Below, piece after piece: positions 25,759-32,488 of a stretch of 64,000 bases of DNA. This DNA comes from CAJXMH01 sp040220135. GTDB lineage: Bacteria; Bacteroidota; Bacteroidia; Flavobacteriales_E; Vicingaceae. The stretch covers positions 248,001 to 312,000 of the forward strand of contig JAVJTT010000021.1 of assembly GCA_040220135.1 (NCBI GenBank), given 5' to 3'. The notes below the pieces were generated by a model. It did no database searches, was not told where the DNA came from, and saw nothing but the letters and a program-made list of their open reading frames with translations. Position 1 is the first letter of the stretch; every line of letters begins with the position of its first letter. The position numbers and the translations under genes are program-made.

Positions 25759-27653
25759 GAGTTGAGCATTAATTTAAGTCGGACTAAGTAATTTCTTCCA
25801 GCCATGGGTCGCCACTGAATGGATTGGTATTGCTGGTCAAATAGGTTTAAGGCTGAGAAAGACAACAACAGCTTTTGGTCTTTCAATTCAAATAGCCTAG
25901 AAAGAGTGCAATCAGAAAGATTGTAATAAGGCAAAAAGTCTTGATTATCAGTTGTGGTGTAGCGTGCTCCTACAAACTGTTGTCGGTAAGATAATCGGTA
26001 GCTTCCTTTTGTAAGTGCAGCTTGTAAATTAAACTGATGTTCCGGTAAGTAGATCAACTGCTTCCCTTTAGATTTATCATTGGCATAGCTTTTCTCATTT
26101 TTTACTGCTGATGTGTAAGTGTAGTTTCCTTTTAATTGTAGTTTATACTTTCCAAACTGTTGCTCTGTACTTCCTCGCAATTCAAGGCCTTGTGTTAGCA
26201 CTGAAGAAATGTTTCGTGCTTGCCAATACCCAAATTGAGAAGGCTGCCAAAGAATGTAGTCTTTGATTTCTGAATAGTAGGCAGCTGCTTCAATTTTGTA
26301 ATTTGTTCGTTTCATTTGCCACCTTTTGCTCAAGCTCAATTCTGCAGTTTGACTCAGTTCTTCCTTTAAGTCTTGGTTGCCGCCAGGTTGCAAGTATAAA
26401 TCGTTTAGAGTGGGGTATTTTACATTCTGACCAATACTGGCCGCTATGCCCCACCTTTGGGCTGAGTCGGGAGAGAAGTGTGCCGTAAAACCAGGCATCC
26501 AAAAATTTTGTCGGTCTACGAGCAATTGACGACTGTATACCTCTAGTTTCCATTTGGCAGAAGGCTTAAACTGCAATTGATGAAAGGAAGAGACTTCCAC
26601 TCTATTCTCAGAACTATTTCCGCTTCGACTTTCAAATTGGTAGGTATTTAAGTTAAGGCGACTGCTCCACTTCCATTTGGGATTCCATTGCCATTGGTAA
26701 TCAGCGATGCCTTGATAAGATTGAAGGTAGCTACTGCTGTAAGTTGAGCTTCTTTCGTTTTCATAAACAATCTCATCCTGAATAAAGCTACTCTTTAGTT
26801 CAAGCTTTGATTGCTCATAGTATTGATGGTATTCCAAGAGTGCCCGGTATGATCGGTCTTCTTGATGCTCTTTAAAAGCGGTTCCGGTCATAAGTGGGGG
26901 TAAATTTCGATCCGAATCGTAATACCAAAAATGCCCGCTGAACCACGATCTTTCTGTTTTGCGGTAATGGATACTTTGCATGATGCCCTTTTGGAGAAGG
27001 TGCGCGTTCTCTACCCGCTCCTTAGGGCTTCCTTCTTTGGCTGTATTGAGGTATTCAAAATCGTGCTCTGCCTTGCGGTAAAACAGTTTGCTTTCACTTT
27101 GCCATTTTCCATTACCCAGGCGGACTCGAAGGCTTGATGTTTGTTGACCAAAACTTCCAAAATCCTGGGTGATACTGAGTTGCTGTCTCTTTTTGAATTC
27201 TACTTTGTTGTTTAAGCGAACCGCACCACCTATGCCACCGCTGCCATACTTTAGACTATTTAAACCATAATCTACCTTTGCTTGGTCAATAAAAAATGCA
27301 GGAAATAAAGCCAAATCAGTACTTCCATAAGCTGCTGAGTTCAGATTAACGCCATTCCAATACAATTGCGTTTGTGAGGCATTGGTTCCTCGCAATGAAA
27401 GAGTGGCCGTACTTCCCATGCCGTATGACTTCACAAATAGGTTTGCATTCTGCTGCAAGCTTTCTCCTATGTCTTTATAAACCGGTGCTTGAAGGTCTGC
27501 ACTGTCTATGGTTTGACTTTGTACAGTGGCGGCTTCTGCTCTGCCGGACTCAATCGAAACTTCTTTGATCTTTACGCTATCGGATAAGGTTTGCTGTGCC
27601 CAAACTGACAAAGCAAAAAATGAAGCGATCAAAAGCAAGCCGAATTGTTTCAC
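25755..27653 (-). CDS. btuB: BtuB-like TonB-dependent receptor
   Basis: This 632-residue outer-membrane protein has a signal peptide (MKQFGLLLIASFFALSVWAQ), a TonB-box-like stretch (SDSVKIKEVSIES), a plug domain (DIGESLQQNANLFVKSYGMGSTATLSLRGTNASQTQLYWNGVNLNS), and a beta-barrel ending in LVRLKLMLNS. The length is close to BtuB (about 600) and short for siderophore receptors with N-terminal carboxypeptidase-like domains, which it lacks. Downstream of a cobalamin riboswitch and beside BtuG- and BtuF-like genes, it is best read as the B12 receptor. It overlaps both neighbours by 4 bp. Confidence 0.87.
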   Translation of the reverse strand: MKQFGLLLIASFFALSVWAQQTLSDSVKIKEVSIESGRAEAATVQSQTIDSADLQAPVYKDIGESLQQNANLFVKSYGMGSTATLSLRGTNASQTQLYWNGVNLNSAAYGSTDLALFPAFFIDQAKVDYGLNSLKYGSGGIGGAVRLNNKVEFKKRQQLSITQDFGSFGQQTSSLRVRLGNGKWQSESKLFYRKAEHDFEYLNTAKEGSPKERVENAHLLQKGIMQSIHYRKTERSWFSGHFWYYDSDRNLPPLMTGTAFKEHQEDRSYRALLEYHQYYEQSKLELKSSFIQDEIVYENERSSTYSSSYLQSYQGIADYQWQWNPKWKWSSRLNLNTYQFESRSGNSSENRVEVSSFHQLQFKPSAKWKLEVYSRQLLVDRQNFWMPGFTAHFSPDSAQRWGIAASIGQNVKYPTLNDLYLQPGGNQDLKEELSQTAELSLSKRWQMKRTNYKIEAAAYYSEIKDYILWQPSQFGYWQARNISSVLTQGLELRGSTEQQFGKYKLQLKGNYTYTSAVKNEKSYANDKSKGKQLIYLPEHQFNLQAALTKGSYRLSYRQQFVGARYTTTDNQDFLPYYNLSDCTLSRLFELKDQKLLLSFSALNLFDQQYQSIQWRPMAGRNYLVRLKLMLNS

Positions 27654-28639
27654 TGCTTGAGCACTTTTATGGTTCTAACAGCAGAAGCACTATTTAAGCG
27701 AAGAAAGTAAACCCCTTCAGAAAGAGAGCTAAAGTCTAGGGTTGCCTTTGCGGCTTCTAAAAAGCCCTGCTTTAATTTTTTAGCTGAAGTACTTAACAGT
27801 TGATAGCTTATTTTACAAGATTCACGATGCTGCACAATTAAGCGATCTCTGAACGGATTGGGAAAAACATGGGCTTTTAAGGTCTGCTTTTCTTTGATTC
27901 CCAACGGATTCATGTGAATGGCAGCCACTGCATCTAAATCAAAGCCGCCGGATGGAAAAGCGGTTGGGTAAGGGTCGAGAATCACTCTTGAAGCAGTATC
28001 ATATGCGGCATAAGCTGAATTCTTCGTTCCCACTACATCGACAATTCTCAAGTGAGAAATGGCATCTACATCCAAGCCTTGGATTCCTTTCATTTCTTCT
28101 AGGTCGAAAGGGGTTCCGTAGCCTAAATAATACTTCCCTGCTAGGTTGTTGATCTCTGTAGGGTCTAAAATACCAAAGCTGCCAAACGATTGGGCGGTAT
28201 CAGTTAAGGAATGTGCCGGAAAGCGGAAAAATTTTTGCCCGTCTGAACTGACTTCAACAAAAGCCAGTTCGAGGTAATCGCCACCACCAACGGCAGTAAA
28301 TCCATTTTCAAAAACAGCAAAATCGTAACCCGGCCCATTGTAAAGCGTGGCATCAAAAGTCAAGGTTGCTGTCCCTCCATCACCTAAACTCACTACTCCA
28401 TTGCTGAGGGCTTTACCTAAAGCCGAGCTAGAATCGCCAACCGTCGCATAGCCTTTCGAAGGATTGGCGATATCTAGGTAGCCTCTTGCAATCGTGCATG
28501 ACTTGGCCCAGCCAACAAGGATGGAAGAATCCTTATGAATGGCAGTTGTTCCGTTTGTATTGGCCGCAGCTGCATAAGGACCTTGAGCGTTTAAACTCAA
28601 GGTCGTGAAGACGATCAAAAAACTTAATGCAAAACGCAT
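27650..28639 (-). CDS. T9SS-sorted surface protein of the B12 operon
   Basis: This 329-residue protein has a signal peptide (MRFALSFLIVFTTLSLNAQ), a beta-sandwich-like domain of about 220 residues with the marked blocks YDFAVFENGFTAVGGGDYLELAFVEVSSDGQKFFRFPA and GGFDLDAVAAIH, and a C-terminal type A sorting domain (VFPNPFRDRLIV, LSEGVYFLRL). It is the second gene of the riboswitch-led operon, abutting the propeller gene (no gap) and overlapping btuB by 4 bp. It occupies the place where Bacteroides operons carry extra B12-binding surface proteins (BtuH-type), but I cannot show homology. The ligand is inferred to be a corrinoid. Confidence 0.75.
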   Translation of the reverse strand: MRFALSFLIVFTTLSLNAQGPYAAAANTNGTTAIHKDSSILVGWAKSCTIARGYLDIANPSKGYATVGDSSSALGKALSNGVVSLGDGGTATLTFDATLYNGPGYDFAVFENGFTAVGGGDYLELAFVEVSSDGQKFFRFPAHSLTDTAQSFGSFGILDPTEINNLAGKYYLGYGTPFDLEEMKGIQGLDVDAISHLRIVDVVGTKNSAYAAYDTASRVILDPYPTAFPSGGFDLDAVAAIHMNPLGIKEKQTLKAHVFPNPFRDRLIVQHRESCKISYQLLSTSAKKLKQGFLEAAKATLDFSSLSEGVYFLRLNSASAVRTIKVLKQ

Positions 28640-29899
28640 TTACTTAATAATTAAAGGTTTAGCTGTTTGATGTGTGGCGTTACTCAGCTCAATTAAATAC
28701 ATCCCTTTGGAAAAATTACTGACATCAAGCAAAGCCCTAGAAGTGCTTATCCCTTTCTCAAGTAGAACTTTTCCCTTTAAATCTAGCAATCGAAGTTGGG
28801 TGAAATCTCCTTGATCAAAATTGATGTTGACCATTTCCGAACTTGGGTTTGGAAAAAGTGTAAGTCCAAATTCTGCAGGCTTCTTAAAATCATGCAAACC
28901 TACTGACTGATCGTAGTACATCCGAATTACTTCCGGTGCATAACCTACCGGCATGGTGTCTAACTTATTCCCTGCTCGATCATAGATCTTTCCTAAGTTG
29001 TAGCTAAAAAAGTCAGTTTGGGTGACATAAAACTGCTTGTTCAAAGTATCGTAAGTGAAGGCTGAAACAACAGTATCCACAATGTTAGTAGCAAATACAC
29101 TCAAGTTCGTTAAGTCAATGGCGCCAATTCCGTTGTCCATTCTAGCAAATAGCGTATCCGTCTGTATGGAAATATGCGACTTGCCTCCTACTCTTAGGTT
29201 ATTACTTAGTGAAGTATTGGTAGCGTTGAAACTGGCAAAGTCAACCGAAGTGATGGTATTGGAACCTGAGTTTAAGACATAAAAACCATTTCCATCCGGT
29301 CTAAGAATTAGTTCCCCCATATCTTGGGTATATCCCGAAACAGCTGCAGTATCTACCACCGTTCGGTTTGCAAGGTCAACTTTGATAATATACCCTAATG
29401 TATCTGTAAAGTTGGCCGAAGTTTCATTCTGACTGATGTAAGCAAATCCATTATCCACTAATATCGAGATAGCCCCTTTTTCAACTGCTGTAACAGAGTC
29501 AATTAGGTTTAGATTGTTTTTGTCATAAATGTATAGGTTGTCGGTTGTTTGAGCGTACCAATTCCCGACCAAGAGTTCATTTCCCGAAAGGGTGAATGTT
29601 TTGGTACTAACTCCGGAAAAGGCCGCTGACGCCACTCTTGTTCCTTGATTCAGATTGTATTTCACAATTGAATCTTGTGCTGCCACAAAAGCAAAGTTGC
29701 CATCGATTAAAATATCTTGCACCGATTGGGTGTGAATGGTATCAATGACTTGTGAGCTTTTAGTTTGCGTGTCATAGATCATGACATTGGCATTTTCATT
29801 TTGGTTGCCAAATTGCCCCCCATTCACAATAATGGTTTTTTGAGCGAAAGCCGCTGTAGTTAAGGTTAACAAAGCGAGCAAAAAATAATTCTTCTTCAT
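28640..29899 (-). CDS. T9SS-sorted YncE-like beta-propeller, first gene of the B12 operon
   Basis: This 419-residue protein has a signal peptide (MKKNYFLLALLTLTTAAFAQ), a propeller built from repeated blades (IIVNGGQFGNQNENANVMIYD, VQDILIDGNFAFVAAQDSIVKYN, GNELLVGNWY), and a type A sorting domain (LTLFPNPSSEMVNI, FSKGMYLIEL). The ATG at 29899 is chosen over the TTG at 29920. The blade pattern resembles the BtuG/DUF5074 proteins, but export would be by T9SS rather than as a lipoprotein. It follows the cobalamin riboswitch, so repression by B12 is expected. A surface corrinoid-capture role is inferred. Confidence 0.78.
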   Translation of the reverse strand: MKKNYFLLALLTLTTAAFAQKTIIVNGGQFGNQNENANVMIYDTQTKSSQVIDTIHTQSVQDILIDGNFAFVAAQDSIVKYNLNQGTRVASAAFSGVSTKTFTLSGNELLVGNWYAQTTDNLYIYDKNNLNLIDSVTAVEKGAISILVDNGFAYISQNETSANFTDTLGYIIKVDLANRTVVDTAAVSGYTQDMGELILRPDGNGFYVLNSGSNTITSVDFASFNATNTSLSNNLRVGGKSHISIQTDTLFARMDNGIGAIDLTNLSVFATNIVDTVVSAFTYDTLNKQFYVTQTDFFSYNLGKIYDRAGNKLDTMPVGYAPEVIRMYYDQSVGLHDFKKPAEFGLTLFPNPSSEMVNINFDQGDFTQLRLLDLKGKVLLEKGISTSRALLDVSNFSKGMYLIELSNATHQTAKPLIIK

Positions 29900-29969
29900 T
29901 TGAAAAAAGATTTTTTGCAATTAATAAAGGTGACATTCTTGGTTTAGTTTTTAAATGTCAAAATTCCTT

Positions 29970-30027
29970 CGGTTTAATTGCATGATGATACATCGTGCTT
30001 GATTGTCAAGACACATTAATTAAACCG
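29970..30027. repeat. Inverted repeat in the B12 operon leader
   Basis: The arms CGGTTTAATT (29970-29979) and AATTAAACCG (30018-30027) are perfect complements. Two smaller dyads lie between them (CATGATG/CATCGTG and CTTGA/TCAAG). It lies between the riboswitch and the first gene and may be part of the expression platform or an added control hairpin. Confidence 0.5.
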
Positions 30028-30094
30028 GGAAGTCACAAAGGGTAGAATCCGCCTAGGATAGAATTATACTCTTCGCTTTTGTCCCGAAAGCATT

Positions 30095-30277
30095 TCGTTA
30101 CAGGCAGGTCTTCTGACTTACTCCCCTTTTTGTGGCCTTCCCGTTACTAACAAGCGCAACAGTGGCATAAGGTGACAAAAAGGTTATCGGAGCTTACAGC
30201 TGCGGGAACAGTTCCGAAATTTCATCGGATTCCCTTTTAATCACCACTCAATAAATTGAGCCGTGAACCAATAACGA
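30095..30277 (-). ncRNA. Cobalamin riboswitch
   Basis: The reverse strand carries the conserved cobalamin aptamer parts in order: closing stem TCGTTA (30277-30272), the core GGGAATCCGATGAAATTTC with GAACTGTTCCCGCAGCTGTAA, the GCCACTG element (TGCCACTGTTGCGC), and the B12 box AAGTCAGAAGACCTGCC (30119-30103), closed by TAACGA (30100-30095). It controls the minus-strand B12 operon starting at 29899; adenosylcobalamin binding normally shuts such genes off. A promoter abuts its 5' end. No riboswitch was seen before any other gene. Confidence 0.95.
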
Positions 30278-30279
30278 TA

Positions 30280-30309
30280 CAAAGGTAAATGAATTCTTGA
30301 AAGAGCAAA
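30280..30309 (-). promoter_or_regulatory. Promoter of the riboswitch-led B12 operon
   Basis: On the reverse strand TTTG (30309-30306), 18 nt, then TACCTTTG (30287-30280) match the Bacteroidota -33/-7 consensus exactly. The predicted transcription start falls on the first bases of the riboswitch closing stem. Confidence 0.78.
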
Positions 30310-30342
30310 CCCTATTGCATTTAATTATTGACCAAGCATGGT

Positions 30343-30350
30343 TAATTTCG
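30343..30350 (+). promoter_or_regulatory. Near-consensus -7 box for the SUI1-family gene
   Basis: TAATTTCG differs from TAnnTTTG at one base and lies 17 nt before the ATG at 30368. It removes support for the longer in-frame start at 30338. Confidence 0.4.
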
Positions 30351-30367
30351 TAGCAAAGTCAAGCACA

Positions 30368-30706
30368 ATGGGAAGAAAAAATAACAACAGCCGAGTAGTT
30401 TATTCTACCAATTCAGATTTTGAATACGATGATGAGGAGGAGCAAATTGAAACGCTTCCACCCCAACAGCAAACACTAGAAGTTCATATTGACCGTAAGA
30501 ACAGAGGCGGTAAAACGGCCACTTTAGTAAAAGGCTTTGTAGGTGCGGATGATGATTTGAATCAGCTTGGAAAGCTATTAAAATCTTCCTGCGGAGTGGG
30601 TGGCAGCGTGAAAGAAGGTGAAGTAATTATTCAGGGTGAGAAACGCGATAAGGTAATGCAAGTGTTGCAAAAGAAGGGCTATAAAGTAAAACGCGTGGGT
30701 GGATAG
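30368..30706 (+). CDS. SUI1/YciH-type translation initiation factor homologue
   Basis: This 112-residue protein has a disordered, Asn- and acid-rich N-terminus (MGRKNNNSRVVYSTNSDFEYDDEEEQIE) followed by the SUI1 fold: VHIDRKNRGGKTATLVKGFVG, LLKSSCGVGGSVKEGEVIIQGEKRDKVMQVLQKKGY. The family relates to eukaryotic eIF1 and E. coli YciH, which affects start-site fidelity or stress-time translation. The start was placed at 30368 because of the -7-like box at 30343-30350. It is a single gene, divergent from the B12 operon. Confidence 0.92.
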   Translation: MGRKNNNSRVVYSTNSDFEYDDEEEQIETLPPQQQTLEVHIDRKNRGGKTATLVKGFVGADDDLNQLGKLLKSSCGVGGSVKEGEVIIQGEKRDKVMQVLQKKGYKVKRVGG

Positions 30707-30861
30707 CGCCGAAGCGCAGTAATGAGATGCTAGTATTGAGTATTGAGATGTTAGTATAGAGTAGTGAGTTTAGTGTATATTTTAGGATAAAGGATGAAGA
30801 GTTTTTTGTCTTTTTCTAATCTCTAAAAGCGAAGCGGTCTAATGTCTATAACCAAAGCGCT
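30707..30861. repeat. Convergent intergenic region with short degenerate repeats
   Basis: Two 21-bp copies (30724-30744 and 30745-30765, opening GAGATGCTAGTATTGAG and GAGATGTTAGTATAGAG) are followed by other short motifs (AAAGCGAAGCG, ACCAAAGCG, TCTAAT, CTCTAAA). There is no ORF. The repeats begin at the SUI1 stop codon and run to the stop codon of the opposing gene. Confidence 0.55.
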
Positions 30862-31095
30862 CTAAATCTCAATATCCTCCAAGTAGCTGTCAATGATCTC
30901 ATCGCGGTTCACCACTTCTATCCATTGTATAATGTTAATGCCGAAGGGTTTCCATACTTCTACATAAAAGCCAAAAAGGTCAAACAAGCGGCATTGAAAG
31001 CCTGCATGTCGACGAGAAGCTAAAAACTTGCCTTCTTCGCTTACAATTTTGTAGCGTTGCTTTAACTTTAACTTTCTAAACTCTTCTTTCTTCAA
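30862..31095 (-). CDS. Small conserved hypothetical protein (77 aa)
   Basis: With a TTG start at 31095 the protein reads MKKEEFRKLKLKQRYKIVSEEGKFLASRRHAGFQCRLFDL... FYVEVWKP..., an alpha-beta protein of a type I have seen as an unnamed small family in Bacteroidota. An upstream start would run into the divergent DUF2400 gene. No motif gives a function. It lies only 15 bp from the start of the divergent DUF2400 gene (31111), so the two promoters must overlap the coding regions. Confidence 0.6.
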   Translation of the reverse strand: MKKEEFRKLKLKQRYKIVSEEGKFLASRRHAGFQCRLFDLFGFYVEVWKPFGINIIQWIEVVNRDEIIDSYLEDIEI

Positions 31096-31110
31096 ACCGT
31101 TAGTTTCTTC

Positions 31111-31878
31111 ATGAAAATTAAGCAAACAAGAGAACTTAAAGATTTGTTGGAGCTGAATTTTCTGCGCTTCCACACGGCTGACTTTATAGCCGATGATCCA
31201 ATTTGCATTCCAAGAAAGTTTAGTAAAAAAGAAGACATAGAAATCAGTGGTTTTTTAACCGCCATAATTGCTTGGGGACAACGTAAAACCATTTTGAAGA
31301 ATGCCAATCGTTTGCTTGAAATAATGGACCACTCCCCTTTTGACTTTATCCTAAACCACGAAGAGAAAGACCTTGAGAAGGCTGTCGGCTTTGTGCATCG
31401 AACTTTTAATAGCGATGACTTGATCTACTTTTTGGCGGCCTTACAAGAAATCTATAAGAAGGAAGGTGGTTTGGAAAACACCATGCTGGACAATGGAACT
31501 AAGATGAAAAGTCGCTTGTCGAACTTTAAAAGCCTATTCTTTCAAGCTGAGCATTTAAAAAGAACCGAAAAACACCTAGCAGACCCAATGAAAGGCTCTT
31601 CAGCCAAACGATTGAATATGTTTTTGCGTTGGATGATAAGGTCAGCTGAAGGTGGCGTTGATTTTGGGATTTGGAAGTCGATTACCCCACAAGAGTTAAT
31701 GATGCCCTTAGATGTGCATACTGCCACAGTTGGTCGTCGTTTGGGCCTACTTCAACGAAAGCAAAACGACTGGAAAGCGGTAGAAGAACTCACCGAAAAC
31801 CTAAGACAGTTTGATTCCGAAGATCCGGTGAAGTATGACTTTGCTTTGTTTGGAATGGGGGTTAATAATGTAAAATGA
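31111..31878 (+). CDS. TIGR02757/DUF2400 family protein
   Basis: This 255-residue, mainly helical protein shows the family blocks FIADDPICIPRKFSKKEDIEISGFLTAIIAWGQRKTI, NRLLEIMD, KSITPQELMMPLDVHTATVGRRLGLL and the C-terminal YDFALFGMGV. The family resembles helix-hairpin-helix DNA-glycosylase-like folds but has no established function. The final residues NNVK and the TGA stop lie inside the first 29-bp tandem repeat unit that follows, so the native C-terminus may have been changed by that repeat. Confidence 0.85.
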   Translation: MKIKQTRELKDLLELNFLRFHTADFIADDPICIPRKFSKKEDIEISGFLTAIIAWGQRKTILKNANRLLEIMDHSPFDFILNHEEKDLEKAVGFVHRTFNSDDLIYFLAALQEIYKKEGGLENTMLDNGTKMKSRLSNFKSLFFQAEHLKRTEKHLADPMKGSSAKRLNMFLRWMIRSAEGGVDFGIWKSITPQELMMPLDVHTATVGRRLGLLQRKQNDWKAVEELTENLRQFDSEDPVKYDFALFGMGVNNVK

Positions 31879-31993
31879 GAAATGCAACAATGAATAATGT
31901 GAAATGAGTAATGCAGCAATGATTAATGTAAAATGAGTAATGCAGCAATGAATAATGTAAAATGAGTAATGCAGCAATGAATAATGTGAAATG
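31867..31993. repeat. 29-bp tandem repeat (left arm of four-helix-bundle cassette)
   Basis: Four 29-bp units occupy 31867-31895, 31896-31924, 31925-31953 and 31954-31982, with a partial fifth. Each is near AATGTAAAATGAGTAATGC followed by AGCAATGAAT. Units are directly adjacent, without spacers, and the first contains the stop codon of the DUF2400 gene. Confidence 0.9.
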
Positions 31994-32033
31994 TTAAAAT
32001 GGAGTTATTCACTTCTCAAACTATATAAACCCT

Positions 32034-32399
32034 TTATTTCTTTTTATAATTAATGTTTTGCTTTCTCTTTTTTATAATACTCACCAGCAACTTAATCAAT
32101 TCGGTATTCTGCAACTGATAGCTTTCTTTTTCTTTTACAGAAATGTGCTCTCCACGATGTATTAACTCTAACCAGTAATCAGTTTCATAAGCCTCTTTTA
32201 AGGCAATCGATAGCTTATGAATAAAGTCGGCTCCGCTTTCTGCATATTCTACTTCTCTTACTAAGGCTCCAATAGCAGTACCACTTCTCATAGCTTGATC
32301 AGCAAGAATAAATTCTTTGTTTTCTTTTAATCTTTTGCATAGATCGACGATCTCAAGTGCAAAATCTAAACTTTTCTCCTTTATAATGTTTTTTCTCAT
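32034..32399 (-). CDS. Four-helix-bundle protein (23S rRNA intervening-sequence/S23 type)
   Basis: This 121-residue protein has the family layout: KSLDFALEIVDLCKRLKENKEFILADQAMRSGTAIGALVREVEYAESGADFIHKLSIALKEAYETDYWLELI. These four-helix bundles occur in 23S rRNA intervening sequences, as the Avd partner of diversity-generating retroelements, and as free-standing genes of unknown role. No reverse transcriptase or variable repeat is present here. The ATG at 32399 is chosen (a GTG precedes it). It sits between two inverted low-complexity arms whose outer ends form the stop codons of the flanking genes. Confidence 0.88.
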   Translation of the reverse strand: MRKNIIKEKSLDFALEIVDLCKRLKENKEFILADQAMRSGTAIGALVREVEYAESGADFIHKLSIALKEAYETDYWLELIHRGEHISVKEKESYQLQNTELIKLLVSIIKKRKQNINYKKK

Positions 32400-32409
32400 C
32401 ACATACCCT

Positions 32410-32488
32410 AATTAATTATTCATTAACCATTCTTCATTCTTCATTCTTCATTGACCATTCTCCATTATTCATTCTTCATTATTCATTG
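32410..32488. repeat. ATTCATTCTTC low-complexity repeat (right arm of four-helix-bundle cassette)
   Basis: This is an irregular array of ATTCTTC/ATTATTC/CCATTC blocks. Read on the reverse strand it is made of AATGAATAATG/AATGAAGAATG units, like the left arm at 31867-31993. The 12-mer CATTATTCATTG (32477-32488) is the exact reverse complement of CAATGAATAATG in the left arm. Its outer end holds the stop codon of the acyltransferase gene. Confidence 0.8.

Noticed and set aside
31867..31993. Possible CRISPR array (29-bp repeats)
   Set aside because: The repeat length is suggestive, but units are directly adjacent with no unique spacers, and no cas genes are present.
32034..32399. Diversity-generating retroelement, because the four-helix-bundle protein resembles Avd
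   Set aside because: No reverse transcriptase, template repeat or variable repeat is present in the surrounding sequence.
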